The position numbers and the translations under genes are program-made. 37,399 nucleotides of DNA from Rhizobium mongolense USDA 1844 (GTDB taxonomy: Bacteria; Pseudomonadota; Alphaproteobacteria; Rhizobiales; Rhizobiaceae), in contig NZ_ATTQ01000033.1 in assembly GCF_000419765.1 (NCBI RefSeq), positions 1-37,399 on the forward strand, in the 5' to 3' direction. Below are positions 8,209 to 16,584 of this stretch, one piece after another; the stretch's first letter is position 1, and every line of letters starts with the position of its first letter. The notes under the pieces were generated by a model. It was not told the DNA's origin and ran no database searches. It saw only the letters and a program-made list of their open reading frames with translations.

Positions 8209-9150
8209 TCAGTACCGGATGCGCGGGTCGATCAGCATATAGGTTAGATCGACCGTGAGGTTGATGAGGACGTACAGTCCCGAAGTCAGGATGAGCACGC
8301 TTTGAATGATGGGATAGTCGCGGTTGTTGATTGCGTCGACGACCAGACGACCAATACCGGGTATGTTGAACACCGTTTCCGTGATAACGACGCCGCCGAT
8401 CAGATAGGCGAAGCTTATGCCAACGACGGTGAGGATCGGTACGCCGGCATTCTTCAAAGCATGGTGGAAAAGCATTGCATAGGACGATGCGCCTTTAGCA
8501 GCTGCCGTTCGCATATAGTCTTCCGACAGAACTTCCAGCATGCTGGCCCGCGTGACCCGGGCGATGAAGGCAATGAAGCCGAGGCCCAAGGCAACGGTGG
8601 GCAGGATCAGGTGCACAAACCAGAGTGCGATGCCGTTGCCGATCGGCACATATCCCTGGACCGGCAGCCAGTGTGTTCGTACGGCGAAAAAGTAGATCAG
8701 GAAGAAGCCGATGACGAAGACCGGAACGGAACATCCTAGTGCCGAAAATGCAGTAAGAATCCGATCGACGAAACCTCCAGTTCGCCATGCTGCGAGGACC
8801 CCGAAGGAGACGCCGACCGTTACCGCAAGAATCATTGTCAGGATTGCCAGCGACACAGTCGGTTCAAGCCGTTGCGACAAGAGTTCAAGAACCGGCCGTC
8901 CGGCAAGTATGGAAGTGCCAAAATCTCCGCTGAGCATGTCGCGTACCCAATGTATAAACTGAACCGGCATAGGATCGTTCAAGCCGAGTTGCTCGCGGAT
9001 GCCGGCGATCATCTCCTCCGTGGCCGACCTGCCGGCGATCATGGCAGCCGGATCGCCAGGCGCCAGCCTGAGAAGCAGGAAGACGAAGATCCCGACCATC
9101 ACCATGACGGCGATGGTCGAAACCAATCTGCGAAGGATGTAACCAGCCAT
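8209..9150 (-). CDS. dppB: Peptide ABC transporter, permease DppB-like
   Basis: 313-residue inner-membrane permease and partner of DppC. The N-terminus ILRRLVSTIAVMVMVGIFVF is the first membrane helix, followed by LLRLAPGDPA, the DppB signature, then five further hydrophobic segments and an EAA loop (YMRTAAAKGASSYAMLFHHAL). The C-terminus NLTVDLTYMLIDPRIRY is canonical. The start codon overlaps the stop of the binding-protein gene (TAATG). A truncated paralogue at 23181-23585 shares almost the same N-terminus. Confidence 0.92.
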   Translation of the reverse strand: MAGYILRRLVSTIAVMVMVGIFVFLLLRLAPGDPAAMIAGRSATEEMIAGIREQLGLNDPMPVQFIHWVRDMLSGDFGTSILAGRPVLELLSQRLEPTVSLAILTMILAVTVGVSFGVLAAWRTGGFVDRILTAFSALGCSVPVFVIGFFLIYFFAVRTHWLPVQGYVPIGNGIALWFVHLILPTVALGLGFIAFIARVTRASMLEVLSEDYMRTAAAKGASSYAMLFHHALKNAGVPILTVVGISFAYLIGGVVITETVFNIPGIGRLVVDAINNRDYPIIQSVLILTSGLYVLINLTVDLTYMLIDPRIRY

Positions 9151-10757
9151 TACGCCTTAGCCTTCTGCATGTTCCACATCGGAATCGACCCATCCGTGCT
9201 AATGACGCCGGTAAGTGTCTTCCGGCGCGCGGAGGGCGAGACAGCTTGACCCAGGAAAACCGCTCCCACAAAATCAAACCAAAGATGTTGCATCCGGCGG
9301 GCCAGAGCCTTGCGCTCATCCATCGTTTCGACTACGGCCCACTTCGCGCGTAGCTCCTCATATTCATCGTTTTTTGGCCAGCCATACCAAGCGTTTTCGC
9401 CATTCGCCTGGAGGAGAGCGGTTCCGAGCGGATCGGAGAGGGCGCCGTTGGGCCAACTCGATATGTGGATGTTCCAGCCGCCTTCCTCAACGGGACCTTT
9501 GTTCGCTCGGCGCGCGACAACGCCGGCCCAGTCGCTCGGCGCCAACTCTACATTGACGCCGATTTTCTTCAACTCTGACCCTAGTAGTTGTGCGGAAACG
9601 TCCGCCTGCGGCCAGTCAGTTGAATCGAGAATGACGACCTTTTCACCGGCATATCCAGCTTCCACGAAGAGTTGTCTGGCCTTTTCCGGATCTCGGCCTT
9701 GCTTGTACCATTCCGTGTTTTCGTCATTTGAGTAAGGCGAACCATTGCCGAACAAAGACGAAATGGGATGGGCGTACCTTGGATCGGGAGCCATGACCCG
9801 CAGGAACGCCTCCTGATCAACCAGATGCAAGAGCGCTTGACGCGCCTTGACGTTGTCGAACGGCGGCTGGAGGAAGTTTGTCCGCGCAAACATGCATTGC
9901 CCCCCTGTGACCACAAGCTGGAGCTCAAGGTTGGGATCTCCCTCGACTGTTGCATAGAAGTCGGGGGGGCAGGTAACCAGGAAATCAATTTCACCCGCCT
10001 GCAGCGCGGCTAATGCCGTCTGTTCATCGGAGATGTTCTCCCATATGACCCGCTCGACGTTCACGACCTTGCCGCCAGCGAAGCCGTCGGGCGTCTCGCC
10101 GCGGGGCACGTATTGTTCATTGCGGTCGTAAGTGAAGCTCCCTCCGGGCTTGGCGAGAGCGTGATTGAACTTGAAGGGCCCCGATCCGATGTTGTCGGTT
10201 ACCTGCTCCGTTGGCGGAAGATTCGCGTCCTTCTCCCGCATTATAAATAGAGGCTGTCTTGGCGTGGCCAGCGCGTCAATCAGAAGTCCAAATGGTTCCG
10301 TCAGCGCGATCGTGAAGGCTTTGTCATCCTTCTTTAAGACATCCTTGGTCATTTCCATGATCAGTTTTCCACTCGGGGTCGCTGCGCCCCAACGGCGGAT
10401 CGAAGCGACACAGTCCGCCGCGGTGACGGGTGTGCCGTCGTGAAAACCCAAGCCGTCCCGAAGCGCGAATGTATAGGTCAACCTGTCCTCGGAGACACCC
10501 CAGTTCCCGATCATTTGCGGGCGCGCTACCCCTTGGGAGTCGAGCGCAAAGAGTGTATCATAAATCGCTAGGGCATGGATTCCAGTTTCAGAGGTTGTCG
10601 TAAAGACCGGGTCAAAAATCGAGGGGAGATTGCCCAGCACCATGCGGATCACGCGCGCGTCTGGTGATGCCGCCTGGGCCCGCAGGATAGTCGGAGCCGA
10701 CAAGGCGGCTCCGGCGTATACACTCAGCTTGATGAGATCGCGTCGAGAAATTATCAT
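9150..10757 (-). CDS. dppA: Peptide ABC transporter, periplasmic binding protein DppA-like (copy 1)
   Basis: 535-residue family-5 solute-binding protein that captures the transported peptide in the periplasm. The N-terminus has a twin-arginine motif (SRRDLIK, residues 4-10), a hydrophobic stretch and an Ala-Gln-Ala site near residue 29, so it is probably exported by Tat. Family features include YTFALRDGLGFHDGTPVTAADCV, GSGPFKF and DNVKARQALLHLVDQE (overlapping segments). GGGAGGAAA precedes the start. A 104-base gap separates it from the serine hydrolase upstream. It is clearly paralogous to the binding protein at 21571-23181, with matching motifs and length throughout. Ligand unknown. Confidence 0.92.
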   Translation of the reverse strand: MIISRRDLIKLSVYAGAALSAPTILRAQAASPDARVIRMVLGNLPSIFDPVFTTTSETGIHALAIYDTLFALDSQGVARPQMIGNWGVSEDRLTYTFALRDGLGFHDGTPVTAADCVASIRRWGAATPSGKLIMEMTKDVLKKDDKAFTIALTEPFGLLIDALATPRQPLFIMREKDANLPPTEQVTDNIGSGPFKFNHALAKPGGSFTYDRNEQYVPRGETPDGFAGGKVVNVERVIWENISDEQTALAALQAGEIDFLVTCPPDFYATVEGDPNLELQLVVTGGQCMFARTNFLQPPFDNVKARQALLHLVDQEAFLRVMAPDPRYAHPISSLFGNGSPYSNDENTEWYKQGRDPEKARQLFVEAGYAGEKVVILDSTDWPQADVSAQLLGSELKKIGVNVELAPSDWAGVVARRANKGPVEEGGWNIHISSWPNGALSDPLGTALLQANGENAWYGWPKNDEYEELRAKWAVVETMDERKALARRMQHLWFDFVGAVFLGQAVSPSARRKTLTGVISTDGSIPMWNMQKAKA

Positions 10758-10772
10758 GTGTTTCCTCCCTGT

Positions 10773-10798
10773 TTGAGTAGTTTCTTTTGAGTAGTTTC
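10773..10798. repeat. Two 12-bp direct repeats upstream of dppA
   Basis: TTGAGTAGTTTC occurs at 10773-10784 and again at 10787-10798, a 14-bp period, 16-41 bases before the dppA start on the minus strand. This is a possible operator or a slippage duplication. A 10-bp palindrome CCCCTAGGGG lies at 10825-10834 in the same gap. Confidence 0.5.
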
Positions 10799-10861
10799 GT
10801 TGCTAACTTTGTCGGCGGGATCGCCCCCTAGGGGCCAAGCCTTTCGAGCGCACTAGCTCGC

Positions 10862-11962
10862 CTATTTCACGATTGCCCTCTCCACCAGCTTCTTGAACTC
10901 TGGGCGCGTCGCATTCCCCGTCGATTCCGACTGGGTCAAGTAGAGGCCGATCAGATCATTTGCCTTGTCAACCCAGGATAAAGTGCCTTGAAATCCGCCA
11001 TGCCCAAAAACATTATCGCCGAATACTTGCCACTGGAGACCGTATTCTTTCGAAACCAAGCCTGGGCTCGTTGCGAGTCGGACGGTCTCCTCCGACAGCA
11101 AGCGGCGTTCGCCAAAGCGCCCACCGTCCAGCGTACAGGACAAGAACTTCGCATAATCGATTCCCGAGGCGAAAAGGCCGCCGGATGCGCGGAAAAACGG
11201 GACTTCCTCCGGTTGCGTGTTATCCCAGGACTTCGTCCAGGGGCCGGTCTCGCCGCCGTTCTCCCTGCAGTAGCTTGCTGCCACACGTCCTGCACGTGGA
11301 TCGTCCGGCTGCAGCTTGAAGTCTAAAAACGAGTCGCCCATCGCGAGCGGCTCCAAAATTCGGGTCCTGATGAAGTCTTCGACTGGCATTCCGGAGATCT
11401 CGGCGACAACCGCTCCAAGAGTGCTCGAGCCCGGATCACTATATTCATATCGCGTGCCCGGCGGATGTTCAGGCCCTCTTCGACCGACTTCGTCAACTGC
11501 CTCCCGCAGTGAGGCGTACCGGGAGCCGTTATTCTCGACGATCGAGCCGGTGATTCCAGAGGTGTGGGTGAGAAGTTGGTATATCGTAATGTCGCGCGAA
11601 CGCTCATTATCAAATGCCGGGAGATATTTGGACACGCTGTCCTGGAGCGTCAGCCGCCCCTCTTCATTCAACATCAGGATGGTCGTGCCGAGGAGCGGCT
11701 TTGTCATCGAGCGCATCATGAAGATTGTGTCGGTTTTCATCGGGATCTGGCGCTCTCGGTCGCTCCAGCCGACCGCCTCGTGCAACACGATCCGATTCCG
11801 GCGGATCACCAGCATCACCGCACCAACGATGCGGCCGTCGTCCACCCAGACCCGAGCAGTCTCGACGGCGTGCCCAAGGGATTGCGGCGACATGCCCACG
11901 CTTTCGGGCCACGCGGGCGAGAAGCGTTCACTCGATTCGTACAGGATGGCCTCACAGCTCAT
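10862..11962 (-). CDS. Beta-lactamase-fold serine hydrolase (class C / esterase-like)
   Basis: 366-residue hydrolase of the beta-lactamase (PF00144) superfamily, which includes D-aminopeptidases, esterases and the MlrB peptidase of microcystin breakdown. The catalytic S-x-x-K is SMTK at residues 85-88, the Tyr motif is YSD at 174-176 (Asp where class C beta-lactamases have Asn), and HGG at 321-323 is the third motif. LLTHTSGI at 130-137 is a family hallmark. No signal peptide is seen, so it is probably cytoplasmic. Start 11962 has GGAGAG just upstream; GTG 11974 is an alternative. As first gene of an operon with a peptide importer, it likely cleaves the imported compound. Exact substrate cannot be read from sequence. 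Confidence 0.88.
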   Translation of the reverse strand: MSCEAILYESSERFSPAWPESVGMSPQSLGHAVETARVWVDDGRIVGAVMLVIRRNRIVLHEAVGWSDRERQIPMKTDTIFMMRSMTKPLLGTTILMLNEEGRLTLQDSVSKYLPAFDNERSRDITIYQLLTHTSGITGSIVENNGSRYASLREAVDEVGRRGPEHPPGTRYEYSDPGSSTLGAVVAEISGMPVEDFIRTRILEPLAMGDSFLDFKLQPDDPRAGRVAASYCRENGGETGPWTKSWDNTQPEEVPFFRASGGLFASGIDYAKFLSCTLDGGRFGERRLLSEETVRLATSPGLVSKEYGLQWQVFGDNVFGHGGFQGTLSWVDKANDLIGLYLTQSESTGNATRPEFKKLVERAIVK

Positions 11963-12041
11963 TATGCTCTCCACAATTGTCGAAGCAGGGGCAATCCGCT
12001 GCCACCATTCTCCACTAGCTCTCGCGCATCAATTGTTCTAA

Positions 12042-12070
12042 TATTTATTTTAATGAATCATTCGTGTCAA
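12042..12070 (-). promoter_or_regulatory. Candidate sigma-70 promoter of the serine hydrolase-dpp operon
   Basis: On the minus strand TTGACA (12070-12065) is followed by a 17-base spacer and TAAATA (12047-12042) in an AT-rich patch unlike its surroundings. A transcript would start about 60 bases before the hydrolase start. The -10 box is only a partial match. Confidence 0.45.
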
Positions 12071-12389
12071 TCCGACACTTGGCCCTTTAATTGCGGGTCT
12101 TGGTCAAGCTTGGGGAGGCCTACTCGGCCTTCTGCCAAAGTATGTAGTCACCGTTGAATTTTGATCGGGCCGGCGCATGTGAATAGGGGAAAACGGCAGT
12201 GACTAAAACTGCCTGAAAGGCGGCAGCTTCGGAGGATGAGATTTCCATCTTGCAATTTCGCATCTGGCTGCAGAACATGAACCCAATGATGTGCCGTAGG
12301 TTTCAATTTCTCTCGATGATGACGCCACGCGAGTTTCATGACGGCTTTCAGGTCGCGATGGGATGGCAAGGCATCCACCTTTATCTCGT
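12071..12389. other. Intergenic region, no recognisable gene
   Basis: It lies between the promoter above and the imuA remnant. An open frame on the minus strand (12148-12378) has no family resemblance I can name. A small hairpin (ggcag...ctgcc) is near 12197-12212. No LexA-type box of the GTTC-N7-GTTC form was found before imuA. Confidence 0.3.
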
Positions 12390-13110
12390 AGCGTCCTGCC
12401 TTTCGGGGTCCGCGAGATCGACGCGCAGCTGCCAGGCGGCGGGCTCGCCTATGGCGCGCTTCATGAAGTCGCCGGTGGCGGAAACGGCGCCGTCGACGGC
12501 GCGGCTGCGGCGCCCTTCATCGGTGGCATCGCCGCCCGCACCACCGGAAAGGTAGTCTGGTGCCTCACCCGCTTCGATCTCTTCTTTCCGGCACTTGCCC
12601 AGGTCGGGCTTCATCCCGACCGAGTTGGAGAATCTAATCCAAGTGCGACAAGGAAGAGACGGTGCTCGCAAGCTTCGAAGAAGCGTTGCGTTATGGAGGC
12701 CTCGGGGCTGTCGTTGCCGAACTGGTGCGCCTGCCGATGACGGCGTCGCGCCGGCTGCAGCTGGCGGCGGAAAAGTCGGGGACCTCGGGCCTGGTCATCC
12801 GCCGCTGGCGGCGCCAGACGGAAGCCGCCCACTTCGGAATGCCGACGGCCGCGGCCACGCGCTGGCGGATCTCGGTGCTGCCGTCCGAGCCGCTCCCCGT
12901 GCCGGGCGTCGGGCGGGCGCGATTGCTGGCGGAACTGATGCGCGTCAAAGCAGGGGAGGGAGGCGAATTCATCATCGGAGCATGCGATGGCCAGGGTCGT
13001 ATCTGTCTTTCTTCCGACACTGCCGACCGGCCGGATCAGACGGGCCGATCCTTCGCTTCCCTCCGCCGACAATTCCGACCTGCTTCGGATCGATATTCAG
13101 GAACGAACGC
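12390..13110 (+). pseudogene. imuA: imuA (SOS mutagenesis) remnant
   Basis: ImuA is the RecA-like accessory protein of the ImuA-ImuB-DnaE2 error-prone repair cassette. The first piece reads LPFGVREIDAQLPGGGL, LHEVAGGGNGAVDGAAAA and ARTTGKVVWCLTR, then LHPDRV. A frameshift near 12630-12655 follows, then LASFEEALRYGGLGAVVAEL, LPMTASRRLQLAAEKSG, ATRWRISVLPSEPLPVPGVG and ICLSSDTADRPD. The N-terminal 50 or so residues are absent and there is at least one frameshift, so it is inactive. It is presumably a stray copy; the functional cassette would be elsewhere. Confidence 0.75.
12987..13078 (+). pseudogene. imuB: imuB N-terminal fragment
   Basis: Overlapping the end of imuA in another frame, MARVVSVFLPTLPTGRIRRA followed by DPSLPS matches the opening of rhizobial ImuB, a Y-family polymerase-like protein. 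Only about 30 codons remain before an unrelated helicase fragment begins in the opposite direction. Confidence 0.6.
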
Positions 13111-13158
13111 AAGCGTTCCAGCCATTGGTTGAGCAGTTCGCGACGGTGACCGCTTACG
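13075..13158 (-). pseudogene. DEAD/DEAH-type helicase fragment
   Basis: The minus strand reads HRRELLNQWLERLRSFL followed by IDPKQVGIVGGGKR. From memory this matches the region after motif I in large DEAD/DEAH helicases common on mobile elements in alphaproteobacteria (the primase/helicase type of TOTE systems). Fewer than 30 codons remain, without a start or stop of their own. Confidence 0.45.
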
Positions 13159-13303
13159 ATCGAGGAGACCATCCGCGGCCAAAACCCTGACGCCCGTGTC
13201 GCGGCGCGTCAGCAAATCTCTGCGGTGGTTGTCGCCGACCTCTTCGCCCTCTGGCAGAAGACCCTGCCGCGGTTCTTCGGCAAATCGAAGCAGAAGTGTT
13301 AAG
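13156..13303 (+). pseudogene. IS66-family TnpC internal fragment
   Basis: IEETIRG, then ARQQISAVVVADLFALWQK and TLPRFFGKSK, correspond to the linker in IS66 transposases that lies between the Zn-binding region and the C-terminus (ARQ...ALRTWL...K.KLAEAIRY). A stop follows at once. It may belong to the same element as the C-terminal piece at 13682-13842, with the DUF5372 gene between them. Confidence 0.5.
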
Positions 13304-13678
13304 GCTTCCCGGCGCCGGGTTCGCTCAGGTCTACGGCCGGGCTGTGACGAACAGATCCAATTGCATGCGAAATTGCCTTCTCATGGCCTATCCCTTCGGC
13401 TTCTTGCACCGAGCGACAGGGTACGAGAGAAGCAATCAAAGCACGCAGTTCAACGAGCTTCGTTGCCGAAAGGCGCGGCTCGGCTACAATCTTGATCGAA
13501 CCTGCCGCAGGATCAAACATCCATGCGGGATTTGAAATGAACCACCATGGGCTTGCCGAATGAGCAGATAGGTGACACCTTCGTGTTCATGGCTGCCGGT
13601 TACCAATACGGTCTGGTCTACCAGTGGATGGAAGGGATAAGTGACCCTGGATTCGAATGTCAGAAAGCCGGCATTATG
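13299..13678 (-). pseudogene. DUF5372-family gene, frameshifted
   Basis: Minus strand, reading from 13678: FLTFESRVTYPFHPLVDQTV, LVTGSHEHEGVTYLLIRQ, HGGSFQIP, then a one-base shift near 13528 into WMFDPAAGSIKIV, LVELRALIASLVPCRSVQEA. I associate this pattern with DUF5372, short proteins encoded beside recombinases and IS elements in rhizobia. The function is unknown. The frameshift makes it a pseudogene unless it is a sequencing error. Confidence 0.5.
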
Positions 13679-13681
13679 AAC

Positions 13682-13842
13682 CCCGGCTTCGACGGCGGTG
13701 GACGGACCTGGGCGACCATTGCGACGCTGCTGCAGACAGCGAAGATGAACCATATAGAACAGCTTGCCTGGCTCACTCTGACCCTCGAGCGCTGGCCGAG
13801 CTCAGAAATCGACGCGCTCTGCCGTGGAACTATCCAGGCTGA
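13682..13842 (+). pseudogene. IS66-family TnpC, C-terminal fragment
   Basis: GFDGGGRTWATIATLLQTAKMNHIEQ matches the C-terminal IS66 motif (G...A..W..I.SLI.TAK.NG.EP), then LTLTLERWPSSEIDAL, a one-base slip, and PWNYPG at the stop, which equals the usual LLPWN ending. About 53 codons remain. Confidence 0.7.
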
Positions 13843-13939
13843 ACGGCCTCGGTTTGCCGCTCTGATGTCGGTTGTCAACGCTGTAGACGCGCCGAGTCGC
13901 TCGTTCCGCAGAACGGTCATATCGATAGCTCGCGCATTG

Positions 13940-15330
13940 AGATGCAGGCGGAACTGATAGGACGTCGGTGATCAAGCTCTGATACGCGGGTTGGCTACCG
14001 CATTTCCGATTATGCGTCCGGGGCTGTTCCTGCCTTACTGCGGGCGTCGGCCATGCGGGCCACAAAGCGGTGAACGGACATTCCCCTGCCGTTGTCCCGC
14101 CTCCGCCAATGCGCCAGTCGGTGTGCAGCGGCTGTTATGACGTGGTCCGTCGCGCCTCCCTTGCGATCGCAAGCCGGCGAGTTCCCGTGCGACCGCCGTG
14201 CACAAGACTGTCGACTTCTTCCCTCGGGCGCTCAGCATGCGGTAGCGGGCCGTCAGCCGGGTCTGCGCCTTCCAAGCGATCTCGCGAACCGACGATGATA
14301 CCTCCTGTAGGCGATATAGCTTCACTTGCCGATCCGAGGCGGATACCGATACGTCCAGGCGCACTCAACCAGCACTCGGCTATTGCCTGCTTTGGTAATG
14401 CCGATCCGCTTTATTGTCTCCCCGGTCAATCGCTCGCCGGGAACAAGACCTAGGTAACCCATCAACTGGCGGGGGCTCTCGAACCGGCCGGCACCCCCCA
14501 CTTCCGTCACAAACATCACCGCGGCGATGAGATCGACACCACGCAAAGCCTGGAGATCGCGCACGATCGCAGCGAGTGATCAGTTCGGCACGAATTCTGC
14601 GATGACCGTCTCCAGTCGCTCCACCCGCTCTCTGGCAGTCCGCACCGCTTCCACCATCTCCTGGAGCGCGATCTTATGGGCAGGATGGTCGAAGTGCTGC
14701 TCTTGTAGCCATCGAAGATAACGCATCGTCCAGCTCTTCTTGCCGGGATAGGGACGACCGTGCTTCAACATGAAGGCGTTAACTTGCTGGCAATGGATGC
14801 GCAACATTTAGACAGCACTCGCGCGAGCCCGGACAAGGTCGCGCATGGCCTCATGACCTTCATCGGGAACCCAGACCGCCGTCAGCTCGCCGGCCCGCAA
14901 TAGCCGGGCGAGCGAAAGGGCATCGCGGCGGTCCGTCTTTACCCGGTCACGTGGCTTCCTCGGGATCAACGATGGAGCGACGACGATGCATTCGTGACCC
15001 AGTGAGCGGGATCAGCCGGTAAAGCCCGTAGCGAGTGGGGCCCGCCTCATAACAGAAATGCACGTGCTCAAACTTTGCCGCAATCTGCTGGATCGCACGG
15101 CGCATGGCGGCATCAGACGTCTCAACTCGCCCCATAGCGTATCTCGTCGTTTCGGCCGGATTCAGCGACAGCAATCGCATTCTTTAGTTTTGCAACATCG
15201 ATGCCGACAAAAGCTTCTCTATAATTAGGCACGGCTCGTCCTCCTGTTATGAGGATCGGCCCGGCCTGTCCGAGCAACCCTCGGAAGAACAGTCTAGGGC
15301 GAGCCACCTCACTCCCGAAGAAGGACACAC
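13940..15330 (-). mobile_element. IS110-family element, copy C (decayed)
   Basis: It shares both flanks with copy A (1015-2430): the 5' non-coding part at 15233-15330, including the hairpin at 15269-15285, and the 3' non-coding part at about 13940-14045. The transposase gene inside has several lesions. Confidence 0.75.
14040..15232 (-). pseudogene. IS110-family transposase, copy C
   Basis: Start GTG 15232 with the same AGGAGGA site as copy A. The sequence runs NYREAFVGIDVAKLKNAIAV, then shifts frame (YGASstop versus GRVETSDAAMRRAIQQIAAK), CYEAGPTRYGLYRL, shifts again, continues through a region equivalent to KTDRRDALSLARLL in a further frame, has a stop at the position of copy A VETLRVHRQQ (14810), and resumes MLRIHCQQVNAFMLKHGR, LQALRGVDLIAAVMFVTEVG, GYLGLVPGERLTGE. 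At least four frameshifts or stops make it inactive. It is closer to copy A than copy B is. Confidence 0.85.
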
Positions 15331-15336
15331 GGTCTT

Positions 15337-15495
15337 ACGATCAAGCGGCGTACCGAGCTCATCGGCACCTTCCCCAATGATGACGCCATTGTTCTCGGCG
15401 CGCTCCTGCTCGAACGGAACGATGAATGGGCCGTCGAGCGCGCCTGACACATGACTCTGGAAACCATCAGCCTGCACGCCGTGGAGCGCTGATCA
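15337..15495 (+). pseudogene. IS256-family transposase, C-terminal fragment
   Basis: IKRRTELIGTFPNDDAIV, LLLERNDEWAVERA, a stop, then MTLETIS. This is the C-terminal signature of Mutator-type IS256 transposases (IKRRT.VVGIFP...LL.EQNDEWAV.RRYM.LE). It begins right after IS110 copy C, which presumably inserted into it. Confidence 0.75.
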
Positions 15496-15780
15496 TCCCG
15501 GCCAACGCCGGAGAGCACGGCGGCCAGGCCGTTTGCTACACCACCTCACACGACGCGATCACCGACTACGCCACCGCGGTGCGTCGGGCCCTTGGCGCAA
15601 TAGGCGCATGTAGCATGGGATCGGTTCAATGCCGCCTCTTGCATGTCATACCAAAACTTTCGTTCTGAGCCGGGAACTAGCTATTTTTCTCGATTGCGTA
15701 ACGCCCTAAGGAATAATGGAGCGAGCAACAACCATTGCTATTTGACCTCTGCTTTGGCCGTGTCCACTTGAGGACGGTTC
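15496..15780. other. Intergenic region before the nif-type promoter
   Basis: The first 100 bases are probably the end of the IS256 element. The rest has no recognisable gene on either strand. Confidence 0.35.
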
Positions 15781-15796
15781 TGTTCGAAACTGGACA
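15781..15796 (+). promoter_or_regulatory. NifA upstream activator sequence
   Basis: TGTTCGAAACTGGACA is an exact TGT-N10-ACA match, the binding site of NifA. Its centre is 93 bases upstream of the centre of the -24/-12 element at 15874-15888, within the usual range for NifA activation by looping. Confidence 0.65.
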
Positions 15797-15873
15797 CATA
15801 GATCAGACGCAAATATTCGGTCGCCGTAGCGTAGACGCTTGGTTTGCCGCTCTTTACCGCACATCCTTGTCGG

Positions 15874-15888
15874 TGGCACGCCGATTGC
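15874..15888 (+). promoter_or_regulatory. Sigma-54 (RpoN) -24/-12 promoter
   Basis: TGGCACGCCGATTGC matches the consensus TGGCACG-N4-TTGC without mismatch. A transcript would start near 15900 and run toward the short ORF at 15949 and, about 690 bases on, eutB. Together with the NifA box it predicts expression under nitrogen-fixing, low-oxygen conditions. Confidence 0.7.
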
Positions 15889-15948
15889 GTGGGCACGTGA
15901 GGAAGCCGTTACGATCATAACGTCGCAGTCTCTAGATCAGGGGTCTAC

Positions 15949-16089
15949 ATGAAGAGCGCTCGCACGATCCAGAGCAATGCCGATAGAATCTTCGCTGTCG
16001 GATGCGGCTCCGCCCAGCAGCTCGGGCCTACGGCCCGCGTCCGCGGTGATAAGTTTCATCGAGGGCAAGCGCGCAGTAACCCCGGGTGA
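15949..16089 (+). CDS. Short ORF directly downstream of the nif-type promoter (46 residues, unknown)
   Basis: ATG 15949 lies about 50 bases after the predicted start of transcription, with AGGGG upstream. The product starts MKSARTIQSNADRIFAVGCG and is rich in Arg, Ala and Gly toward the end; it has one Cys and no obvious membrane segment or known domain. I do not recognise it. It could be a genuine small protein, a leader, or the stub of a longer gene truncated by rearrangement. Confidence 0.3.
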   Translation: MKSARTIQSNADRIFAVGCGSAQQLGPTARVRGDKFHRGQARSNPG

Positions 16090-16584
16090 GCTGGAAGCCA
16101 ACGGCATCACACATTACAGGTAACAAGACTCCTATCGTGAACAGTTATTATGACCATTAACGGCCAATGCGTCGGCTCTCCTTTCTCGGACCCAAAGACG
16201 CAATGGCGATCAACAAAGGACTGCAGGCATTTCCATGAGGGATCACACTCTGTAAGCAGGAGATAACATCCCTTGTGGTGTGCCGCCTCTCGAAATTTCG
16301 CTGATTTCCGGCGCCATGCCCGCGAAATCGCAGCAATGCCGTAGCACTAGCTTAAGAAACGCAGGATTTGAGCGCCCCTGCTAGTCTAAAGTCTTCAAAG
16401 CTAAAGAAGGTAAGATAGGTCCCTGGCGTTCTTAGTAGTTCCTCAAGCCGGTGCTCGGTCCCGAGAGTGGATTCGAGCGTCGGCAGCGGTGCGATCTCGA
16501 GGGCGAAACTGTGATCAAATCTCTGTAGCTGATCCCTGAGTTTACGCGAGTATCGGCCCTTATTCAGTTGAAGGAATGATTTAC
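16090..16584. other. Gap between short ORF and eutB, with an open antisense frame
   Basis: No recognisable gene is present on the plus strand. On the minus strand a frame is open from about 16605 to a stop at 16343 and reads like protein (for example RFDHSFALEIAPLPTLE and TYLTFFSFEDFRLAGALK), but it has no start codon, so at most it is the tail of a lost gene. I cannot name the family. Confidence 0.25.

Noticed and set aside
8302..8739. Plus-strand ORFs antisense to dppB and dppC
   Set aside because: They are shadows of strongly coding permease genes on the minus strand with no support of their own.
12148..12378. 76-codon minus-strand ORF as a gene
   Set aside because: No ribosome site and no family resemblance; half of it would overlap the start of the imuA remnant.
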